Positions 35,701 to 47,700 of a DNA stretch of 64,000 nucleotides are shown piece after piece. The position numbers were made by a program, and so were the translations under genes. The notes below the pieces were generated by a model. That model had not been told where the DNA came from. It did no database searches and saw nothing but the letters and a program-made list of their open reading frames with translations. This DNA comes from Stomorhina lunata (lineage: Eukaryota > Arthropoda > Insecta > Diptera > Rhiniidae), in the NCBI GenBank assembly GCA_933228675.1, contig OW121744.1, positions 16,609,894 to 16,673,893 of the forward strand, written 5' to 3'. Numbering within the stretch: the stretch's first letter is position 1; each line of letters opens with the position of its first letter.

Positions 35701-38700
35701 CAGTGTTGCCACGAATAAATAATTGGGAAAAAGTATTCAAGATGTTAATTCTTATTTAAATCTTATACTAAAGTTTAAAAATTTAAACTTTCAAATCAGA
35801 TTCTAGAAAATTTTTCGATTTGGCGCAAAAGTTTACACACATACATATAAAGCAAAATTAGGATTTTAAATTTAATTAAACGATGGAATAAACGATAATC
35901 ACAGAACTCAATTCCGTTTGGAAGTGGAATGAATTCCGTATTTTGCTTCTATAGAAAAAGTTAAACGAAATTTTTTTCGGACGAAATTGGTTTATTCAAT
36001 CAGCCATGTCACAGAACTCAATTCCGTTCGGAAGTGGAATGAATTCCGCACTTTGCTTCTATTGAAAAAGTAAAACGAAAAAATTTTTCGGAATGAAACC
36101 ACTTTCTATTTTCAAAGTGGAATTGAATTCATATGTTTTTAGTTGTTTATTCAATATTTGAACAATTTCCTCAATTAATCAGTGTTTTTTGTTAAAACAA
36201 AGATAGAGTTGAAAATTTCAATTAAAAAAATCTTATTTTGTACTGATTTTGGACATTTAAAATTTTTCGGAATCTATAGAACCTAAAACCATTTCGATCG
36301 GAATTCAACTACGGAATGGTTTCAATTCCGAACGGAATTCGTGACATGCCTGAATATTTGAATAATTTCTTCAATTACTTAGTGGTTTTTGTTGAAACAA
36401 TGATAGTGTTACTGATTTCGATTGAAAAAATCGTCCAAAATTATTACAAACGATTTTGGACATTAAAAATTTTTCGGAATCTATAGAACCTAAAACCATT
36501 TCGATCGGAATTGAACTACGGAATGGTTTTAATTCCGAACGGAATTTGTGACATGCCTGAATATTAGATTTTAAGTTCTCGTTTAATACAAAAAGTTGAA
36601 GCATTATATTCGAGATATCCTAACCATTCAGCCATGTCACAGAACTCAATTCCGTTCGGAAGTGGAATGAATTCCGCACTTTGCTTCTATTGAAAAAGTA
36701 AAACGAAAAAATTTTTCGGAATGAAACCACTTTCTATTTTCAAAGTGGAATTGAATTTATATGTTTTTAGTTGTTTATTCAATATATGAACAATTTCCTC
36801 AATTAATCAGTGTTTTTTGTTAAAACAAAGATAGAGTTGAAAATTTCAATTGAAAAAATCTTATTTTGTACTGATTTTGGACATTTAAAATTTTTCGGAA
36901 TCTATAGAACCTAAAACCATTTCGATCGGAATTCAACTACGGAATGGTTTCAATTCCGAACGGAATTCGTGACATGCCTGTATATATATCCCTTTTAGAC
37001 CTTTCGCAAAACTACCATTTTTTATAATTTTTGGAATACGTGGTCTCTACGGCTTAAAAAAATATAATCAATGATTAGGTTTTATTATTTTTACATCGTT
37101 CAGGAATATTTAGGACTCGCACAATTGATGCATCTCGGTTAAGAGTTTTATCTGAAAAATCTTTTTTTTGCATAAAATGATTTCAATTAGTTTGAAATAT
37201 TAAATTTCAAAATTTTTTAGTTATTCCAATTGGAACTTCTTTCAGACATTGAGCTGCATCCGATTCTATTTTTAGACTCGTTGAAAGGGACCTACGTTTT
37301 AAAGCCGGCTCCGAACGGCAAATGTATTAGAGAAGTTTTTCATAGCCTAATACTCAATAACCAGTGGCTAGCTGAGTTATGAGGTAAAAAATGTCCAGCA
37401 AACATAGTACCAGTTCTCCATCATTGAGGTTATATTGACATAAACTTAGAATGAAGAATGCATGCGACTTACAAGGAATGGATGTTTTAAATTTGTCTCT
37501 GGAGGCGATAAATGAAACTGAAAATAAGGAGAATTCCACTAGATTACGAGGATTATCTAGAAAATCCATGACAAAAAATGTAAACTATATATAAATATTC
37601 TGAAGAATCGTAAAGTATATGGTAAAATTTAAATTTTTATAAAGTAGTCCGAAAAAATAAAGTGAAAGGAACCAAACTGAAAAATCTACTCATCTTCACA
37701 TTAAGGAAAACTAACCAATTTTGATCAGAAATACAGCACAACTTCCACTCTAGCAATCCGGAAAGTTATTGTCAGAAATAATTTACAATTTTTTTTCTTT
37801 ATTTATATTCAATTTTTTCCATATAAAAATAAATTGTTACTGATTGTCCCTTAAACCAAAAAACTTTGAATTTTCTCTATACAAATGGATTAAAAAACTT
37901 TGACCATGACGAGCGTTCAGCAAAAGTTGTATGATTTCGTTAAAGTTTTTAGAACTAAACTTTTAGACCTACTATCACATTTCCTCCAGCATTAAACTTA
38001 ATATTAAATTAAAAAAAATTGATTCACTTAATGTACATATTAAATTCACTTAAATTATTTCAATATTTTCAACTTATATAGTCCGGACAACTCAAAAATC
38101 CGGACAAGATGAAAACTATATGTGCCTAGATTGTCGGAAGTTGCTCTGTACACAAAACGGTAACACAATACGTCATTATTTTTCTATGTATATTTTCATT
38201 TTACTCTAGCGAAAAAAAAAACGATATAAACAGAATTCAAATATAAATGATATAAATTGTTGTTGATTAATTTTCTTTTATTTTATTAGTTTCAAACAAA
38301 TGACGCTCAGACTTTATTACAGCAATTGCGTACAGTTTTATCAGTTTTGAATTTAAAAAATCTTAATTGAATCCCTTTTATTATTTTAATTTTAAATTTT
38401 TGGTTAATATTTTTTTATTACGAAATTTAAAAAAAATTAATTTCCATTAAAATTTTAAAGTCTAAGCTTAATTTTCTTAACACAACAACAATTTTTTGAG
38501 ATTTAGGTATATTTATTTTATTTCGGAAAACGGATCTGTTAGGGAAGCTAGGGTCAAGTCGATAGTCATGAAGTTTCACTCATCGAAATATGTTTGCGAA
38601 AGATTCACCTGTGAAAAGTTTTACTAAATAAACTTTTTTAAACTTTTAGAAATCAAATATTTTATTAAAAAGTTGTTCAAAAAAGTATTGCAATAGGATC

Positions 38701-41700
38701 CAATTTTATTGCAATTATTCATTATTGTAATAAAAAGTTTTTGTTCTTAGCAACAAACTAAAATCTCACTGAATTATTCAACTTTTAAAAATTTCTAATA
38801 AATCAATTAATTATTCATATGGGTTCTTAATTTAAATAAACCACATTTTAACAAAAATTATTGTACTTAAGCTGAATAATAATTTTAAAATTGTTAAATT
38901 CGCAAACCTACTATCAAAAATTTAATTATAAATTCGAATTAAAAACGGTGGAAAGGTGTAAGCAAAAAAATAATATTTTGTTGTTTGTAGAATTCAATTA
39001 TATTTGGTTAGTTTTGAAAACAACATTAATTTTGATTCAAACAGGGAATCGATAATTTCGAAATGCTTTTTCTGAAATTCATATTCGACATTTACTAGAT
39101 TCTATAAAGATCAAGCCAATTTTGGAACTACTTTATAAAAAGAGTACATTATGTTTTTACGACACTAAAAGTTGGTGGGACATCTTCTGGAATTCCCCAC
39201 AAATATTTAAAATTACTGTGAAAATCATTTAAAATAATCATGGAAATCTTGTCAAAAACAAAACATGTGATTTTTATGTTTATTTTTTTTACATTTAAAA
39301 TTTAGAATTTTATTATCCATAATTTAATGTTTAAACAGCAATTAAATTAATCATTTTAACTTTATTTACATGTAAATGATTAACAATTATTTTTTATTTG
39401 CTTTCGAAAAATTCATTTTATTAGAAATTTAAATAATTAAATAGATGTAAAGTTTTTAATCATTTGTAATAAAGTAATTGAAAGGGGATTCCTTTAAGAT
39501 TAAAAGAAAAATTACGGTTAAACTTTTGGAAGATTTTAAAACAATATATTATTTTGAAAGTGGATTAAGTTAATTTTTTTTTAAATTGAGATATAAAGGG
39601 TTTTATGTTTTAGTGTTTTTAAAAATATAGGTGACCAATTTTAGTAAAGTTCCGATTAAAATCTATCAAATTTCTTTCATAAAAATAATTTTATAAAAAT
39701 CATTTGCAAATGCGTTTTTAGAAGGTTGAATGGACTTATACCACTTTCAATACAAACATTTTAAGATAATTATTTTTTGAGTGGACTTAAACTGTTTTCA
39801 AATTTAAAACAAATAAAATTTAAATTTTTGGTTTTGTATGAAAAAAAATTTTACTTTTGAATTGAAAAATGTATGGGACTTAATTCATATTCAAAACAAA
39901 TAAAACTAAAAATTTTGTTTCAAAAACTTTTGGCAAATATTTTTCATAGCAAAATTCCTATAAAAAGTAAATTTTCGAAAAAATTCCTATAAAACGCAAA
40001 TTTTTGAAAAAAATATAAAAAGTAATTTTTTGAAAAATTTCCTATAAAAAGTAAATTTTTGAAAAAGTTCCTATAAAAAGTAAATTTTTGAAAAATTTCC
40101 TATAAAAAGTAAATTTTTGAAAAATTTCCTATAAAAAGTAAATTTTTGAAAAATTTCCTATAAAAAGTAAATTTTTGAAAAATTTCCTATAAAAAGTAAA
40201 TTTTTGAAAAATTTCCTATAAAAAGTAAATTTTTGAAAAATTTCCTATAAAAAGTAAATTTTTGAAAAATTTCCTATAAAAAGTAAATTTTTGAAAAATT
40301 TCCTATAAAAAGTAAATTTTTGAAAAATTTCCTATAAAAATTAAATTTTTGAAAAATTTCCTATAAAAATTAAATTTTTGAAAAATTTCCTATAAAAAGT
40401 AAATTTTTGAAAAATTTTCTATAAAAAGTAAATTTTTAAAAAATTTCCTATAAAAGGAAAATTTTTGAAAAATTTCCTATAAAAAGTAAATCTTTGAAAA
40501 ATTTCCTATAAAAAGTAAATTTTTGAAAAATTTCCTATAAAAAGTAAATTTTTGAAAAATTTCCTATAAAAGGTAAATTTTTGAAAAATTTCCTATAAAA
40601 AGTAAATTTTTGAAAAATTTCCTATAAAAAGTAAATTTTTGAAAAATTTCCTATAAAAAGTAAATTTTTGAAAAATTTCCTATAAAAAGTAAATTTTTGA
40701 AAAATTTCCTATAAAAATTAAATTTTTGAAAAATTTCCTATAAAAATTAAATTTTTGAAAAATTTCCCATAAAAAGTAAATTTTTGAAAAATTTTCTATA
40801 AAAAGTAAATTTTTAAAAAATTTCCTATAGAAATAAAATTTTTGAAAAATTTCCTATAAAAGTAAATTTTTGAAAAATTTTCTATAAAAAGTAAAGTTTT
40901 GAAAAATTTCCTATAAAAAGTAAATTTTTGAAAAATTTCCTATAAAAAGTAAATTTTTGAAAAATTTCCTATAAAAAGTAAATTTTTGAAAAATTTCCTA
41001 TAAAAAGTAAATTTTTGAAAAATTTCCTATAAAAAGTAAATTTTTGAAAAATTTCCTATAAAAAGTAAATTTTTGAAAAATTTCCTATAAAAAGTAAATT
41101 TTTGAAAAATTACCTATAAAAAGTAAATTTTTGAAAAATTACCTATAAAAAGTAAATTTTTGAAAAATTTCCTATAAAAAGTAAATTTTTGAAAAATTTC
41201 CTATAAAAAGTAAATTTTTGAAAAATTTCCTATAAAAAGTAAATTTTTGAAAAATTTCCTATAAAAAGTAAATTTTTGAAAAATTTCCTATAAAAAGTAA
41301 ATTTTTGAAAAATTTCCTATAAAAAGTAAATTTTTGAAAAATTTCCTATAAAAAGTAAATTTTTGAAAAATTTCCTATAAAAAGTAAATTTTTGAAAAAT
41401 TTCCTATAAAAAGTAAATTTTTGAAAAATTTCCTATAAAAAGTAAATTTTTGAAAAATTTCCTATAAAAAGTAAATTTTTGAAAAATTTCCTATAAAAAG
41501 TAAATTTTTGAAAAATTTCCTATAAAAAGTAAATTTTTGGAAAATTTCCTATAAAAAGTAAATTTTTGAAAAATTTCCTATAAAAAGTAAATTTTTGAAA
41601 AATTTCCTATAAAAAGTAAATTTTTGAAAAATTTCCTATAAAAAGTAAATTTTTGAAAAATTTCCTATAAAAAGTAAATTTTTGAAAAATTTCCTATAAA

Positions 41701-44700
41701 AGGTAAATTTTTGAAAAATTTCCTATAAAAGGTAAATTTTTGAAAAATTTCCTATAAAAAGTAAATTTTTGAAAAATTTCCTATAAAAAGTAAATTTTTG
41801 AAAAATTTCTTATAAAAAGTAAATTTTTGAAAAATTTCCTATAAAAAGTAAATTTTTGAAAAATTTCCTATAAAAGGTAAATTTTTGAAAAATTTCCTAT
41901 AAAAAGTAAATTTTTGAAAAATTTCCTATAAAAAGTAAATTTTTGAAAAATTTCCTATAAAAAGTAAATTTTTGAAAAATTTCCTATAAAAAGTAAATTT
42001 TTGAAAAATTTCCTATAAAAAGTAAATTTTTGAAAAATTTCCTATAAAAAGTAAATTTTTGAAAAATTTCCTATAAAAAGTAAATTTTTGAAAAATTTCC
42101 TATAAAAAGTAAATTTTTGAAAAATTTCCTATAAAAAGTAAATTTATGAAAAATTTGGGACAGTGTAAATTGGAGCTTGAATATAATACAAAACTTAAGA
42201 ATTTATAGAAAATATTATATCACCATAATTTTTATAAAATATCTATATCTATCCATCATACCTTTCCATATGATGAACTAATGTATGTATTTCATTACGA
42301 TTTAAAATTGTAAAAATATACTTAGTAAATGTTACTTAGATCAAGATTAGGTTTCTATTTAAGTAAGTCCTAAGACTGCAGGTCATAGGTGAGACAGTCA
42401 AAGGCATGATAAAAGCATTCTTTTAAATATCTTTATAAACTTGGCAAATAAAAATCTCATCATCACTTTTGAAAGTACAATATGATTAAAAAAATGTTTA
42501 AAATTATTACATTTCAGATAAACTTTTCTAATTGTCATCATTTTGCACAACAATTTTAAAACTGTACAAGAAAGATAAACAAACAACGTCTTATCATTAA
42601 ATCAAAACAATTACGTGCAGGCGGCAGGAAAGCAGACAATAATAAAAACTAAACAAAATGATTGCTGGTTATGGTCCTGTTACTCAAGCTTTATTGGGCA
42701 CTCTACTGACATGGGGTCTGACGGCAGCGGGTGCTGCCTGCGTAATATTTCTACGCGGTAACCAACGCAAGTCTTTAGATGCTGCTTTAGGCTTTGCAGC
42801 TGGTGTAATGATTGCTGCCTCATTTTGGTCATTGCTAGCGCCGGCCATTGAAATGGCTGAAAATTCTCATTTATATGGTGTATATGCTTTCCTACCCGTC
42901 TCGGGAGGTTTTCTATTGGGTGCCATATTTGTTTATGGCTGTGATAAATTAATGTCTTATTTGGGCTTAAATTCTTCAAATATGATGATACAAATGACGC
43001 AGAGTAATAAAGATAAGGCTGATATTGCCATGGATGATATGAAACATAGCCAGCACAGTGGTGCTGTTATGGATGCCGCTAAAAGTATGGATAGCTTTTC
43101 AGATTGTTTAAGTGCCCAACATAGTCACAATGAGCCCAGGCGTCGCAAGAAGGCTAGCATAGATGTTGAATGCACCAATCATACTTATGTGGCCTCAGAA
43201 GATGAGAGAGCAAAGGCCGAAAGTGCTGTGGCCCAATGGAAACGTATTATGCTGCTAGTAGTAGCTATAACGGTACATAATATACCAGAAGGTTTGGCGG
43301 TTGGTGTAAGTTTTGGCGCTGTAGGTACATCCAACTCTACAACCTTTGAGGCTGCTCGCAATTTAGCTATTGGCATAGGTATACAAAATTTCCCCGAAGG
43401 TTTGGCCGTTAGTTTACCTCTACATGCTGCCGGTTTTAGTGTTTTAAGATCTTTATGGTATGGTCAATTATCTGGTATGGTAGAACCCATTTTTGGCATC
43501 TTGGGAGCTGTAGCTGTAACATTCGCCAGTCTTATACTACCCTATGCTTTGTCATTTGCTGCTGGTGCCATGATTTACATTGTGGCCGATGATATTTTGC
43601 CTGAAGCTCATGCCAGTGGCAATGGCACCATAGCTACTTGGGGTACCATTGCAGGTTTCCTAATTATGATGTGTTTAGAAGTAACACTATCGTGATGTCT
43701 GTTACAGAGTTGTTGCAAAGGAATAATATTAATGTTTTTATTATCTATATTATTTGAAGAAATATGTGCCGCCGCCGCTTTAAGCTACTACTTAGCCATT
43801 CCTAGAAAAGTTTTTGTTTTTATTAAAACTTTTCCAGTTAATAGATTTATAATTTAAATAGTTATATGATTGATGTATTTAAAAAAAAAAACAAACTTAA
43901 TATTGAGGTGATATAAAACGTAAAGAAAAAAAAAACTAATGCATGCAAAACTATTAACAAAACTATTTTAAAGAAATTAGTTTTAAAAAATATTGAATAG
44001 AAATTGTAAAACTTTTAGAAATAAAAAATGAATAAAAAGAGTATCAAATTGTAAATTTGATTTTTAAAAAAGATAATCAATTAGAGAAGATACGATATTA
44101 TTTGTGTTAATTGAAATTGATCTTAATTTGTATCTAATAATCAATGTTTAAACAAACTTAAGAAAATTATAACTCGATTTGAGAATTTCAGTCTTAATTT
44201 GAGAAAATTCCTATTTGAAGTTGATAAATTTCTAAATGAAATTAAGATTTTTATAATAAAATTTAAAAAGAAAAAAAATTTAAGTCTCTGAATTTGGGAT
44301 CATGTCAATGTATAATCTAAAAATGTCCGGCTTCTTCCTGTCCTACTTACTTATACTACAATTTAGGGCATAGGACTTTATAGTTTCTTCATTAATTATT
44401 CATAAAGAACAATAAATAGATGAAAGATAGGAGGCTTTATATCTCATACTTCAGGTTAAGTACAGAAACTTGTCTTGCCGCTTTATCGATAATTTAATTA
44501 CCTATGATTTCGCTATGGTCAGGAAACCAGCAGAGTCTAACACTATTCTTGGCCGATAGTTCTATTTGAGGTAACTTAAATTTCTTACTTAGTTTTGATG
44601 TGACAATATGTTCATGTTAAGATTTCAGTCCATATAGATACTACTATCCCTTGCTATTTGAGATATTGTTTAAGCAAGTAATCACCAGAACCAATTTTTT

Positions 44701-47700
44701 GTTCCTATTGCCGTTCTCAACTCAACTCAGTTTAGTCGTCTGCCAGTCGATCCAACTTTCACTCTACCAAATTATTTTTTGATATTGCGAAACTCAAAAG
44801 CTTTCGTTTGATTTATCTGTTAGTTCAAACTTGCCCTTCAAAATAGGAGAGGGACAATTGATCCTGACAGAAATGAGAAGGTCTCCTTGGCTATGAAGTC
44901 CATTAAATCAGCACCATAGCCTTGTTTAGTATTCTATTGTGACTTATTTGTTTAGGGTTTAAGATGTCCGACTAATTTACACTTAGAATTTTAGTTTGAT
45001 ATTTTCAATAATTGAAATATGTATGTAAGATTGCATAAATGCATTAAGATTGTAAGTTATCATATTTTAGTATCAAACAATTCTTTGTACATTTTTAATA
45101 TATCTAAAGTAGCCCTAAAATGGATCTTTGGACTATAATAATAGTTCTACTAGTTAAAATTCAAAAATAAGTTTCTGTATATCGAATAATTTATACATAC
45201 GTAAATGTAAAATAACAATTGCATTCGGCCGGCAGTCGATTCTACTCCCGTGGGGAATGATGGAGTAATGTTTCATCCCTTGTCAAATATCGTTCCAAAA
45301 AATTGAATTTATGTTTTAGAACACCGCTCAAAAGACTGCTTAGAATCAACTTTCATTGTTGCTTTAATAGATTGTGAGCTCGCGCGGCACAACTAAGTAC
45401 TATATATAAAATACCTGACGAAAACCACCGAAAACTAACATCAAATTAAAAATTCTATACTGCATTAAATGATTCTCCTATATTTCGAATCTCAATTGAA
45501 TAAATTTCATAAATTTTATGCAATTTAACACAAATAATATCTAGTAAACTCTAACTTTTATACAATTATACATTTTTATGTAGCAAATTTTTATTTTATT
45601 GGATTTTTTTTTTCTAAAAACATATTAACCCAGTTCACAATCCATTGCAATAGTCTAGCATCGTAGCATTTGCAAATCAGCAAATGAAAAAAATTTTGTA
45701 GAATAATGTATTAAATTTTTAATTTGTTATTTCGATTTGCAAATACATACTACGATGCTAGACTATTTGCAACGGATTGTCAACTGAGTATTTATTGCAT
45801 CATTCCTTTTTATAAAGAAAAATTATTATTACTTTTATTAACAAAAATCACATTTTAAATAACTTTTAGCTGTTTTTCAAATAAAATTTTCAAAAATCTT
45901 CTTGTTGGTCAAAATTTTAAATTATAATTGTTGGTCGAAATCATAATTCAAAATTGCGCATATTTTGTACTTAAAAAATGTCGACCTAAACTTTTGTAAA
46001 CGATAATACAAACGCACAAAGAAACCAACTAAATTTTCTTAAAACATAGAAATAATTTTATTTTAAGGTTTATATAATAATTTTATGAAATAATTGTTAT
46101 TAATACATGCAATTAAATTTATTAAATATTTTTATGTAAATAGAACTAAAAAAGAAACTCTAAAATAAAAAATAAGGATTTATAAAATCTAAAATAATAA
46201 ACATATAAAAATATTTTTTTGTAAAAAAAGGGAAAATCGGTCAAGCCTACATGCAAATGCATTAATGTTTGCATCGTCCAGTAACGAGGGTAAGTAATTT
46301 TTGAATTTTACCGAATTAAAAAAAAATATTTTTTTCGATTATGCACAAAATTTTTACACCCTTCACACTTTACAGCCACAAACTTAATTGTATTTTAATA
46401 ATATTTAGCATAAATATTGCATGTGGTAAACGAAATCAGTGTACCTAATTTTGTAGGAATCGGCCCATAATTGACCCATGCCTCGCATATAAGACACAAT
46501 CTTAAAAGTCTTTTAAATATTATTTACTTAAAGAGTGTTCTAAAAAAAATATGCATTTACTATTTTAGACAAAATTTATCCATAGTGCAAGAAATAATTT
46601 ATTTTTTGATCAAGTTAGTTTCTATAGATATGTCAGATACTATTATTTTAGAACATTGTAACATCTATAACTCGATCTAGTTAGACTAAATATTAGGTCA
46701 AAGACCTTTGTTGTTAGTACCTAAGCTTTCTTTGTATTCATAATTAATTATGTTTATAAACTTTGTAAATAAATAAATAAATAAATATTATTTTAGAAAT
46801 TAATAATTTTCAATAGTTATTTCAATCAAAATGGACTGCGAAAAAAAAGTTCGTGAAAATATAATTAAAACTTTTCAAGAAAATCCGTCATGGACTTTTA
46901 AAAAAATAGCTAAAAATTTGAAAGTTGACTCTCGAACGGTTTCTAATGCCATCAGACGGTATAAGGAAAACCTGAGCATTGAAAGAAAACCTGGATCAGG
47001 GAGGAAAAAAGGTCCTACAGATATTGGTAAGGCAAAAGAAGTCGAGCGACTCTTTCGAAGAGCGCCTAACACTTCTTTAAGAAAAGCATCTCGTACGGTG
47101 AAATGTTCTACGAATTTTGCACATAGAGTCAAAGCTTATGCTGGACTGAAGACATACAAAGTAAAAAAGGTTCCAGATCGCAATGCTATAAAGAACTTAG
47201 AAGCAAAAAAAACGAGCGAAAAAATTTAAGTCTGATTTTATAAAAAAATACACCTGTTGTGTGATGGATGATGAAACATACGTACTGGCAGACTTTTCTC
47301 AACTTCCTGGTCAAGATTTTTATGTTGCTGATAAACGGGGCAATGTTCGGCAAGAGTTTCGCACAAAAAAACAAACAAAATTCCCTAAGAAGTTTCTCGT
47401 GTGGCAAGCTATTTGCAGTTGTGGCAAAAGAAGTAAAGTATTTCTGGCATCTGGCACAATAAACACAGAAATTTATATAAAGGAGTGTCTACAAAAACGG
47501 TTGTTACCCTTATTAAGAGAGCACAGAGTGACTATATTTGTTTGGCCCGATTTGGCATCATGCCATTATGGAAAAAGGCACTTGAGTGGTACTCAAAGAA
47601 TAAAGTCATTTTTGTACCACGAGAGGCAAATCCACCTAACTGTCCAGAATTTCGCCTGTGGAAAGGTATTGGGCTCTGGTAAAAAAGGAATTGAAGAACA

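Noticed and set aside
39950..42160. Regular 29-bp repeats that might suggest a CRISPR array
   Set aside because: Units are head to tail with no unique spacers, in a eukaryotic intron, and are shared with a transposon copy.
42680..43376. Minus-strand frames over the zinc transporter
   Set aside because: Shadows of a clear membrane-protein gene on the plus strand.
44700..44960. Possible further LINE coding sequence
   Set aside because: No motif readable in any frame with confidence.
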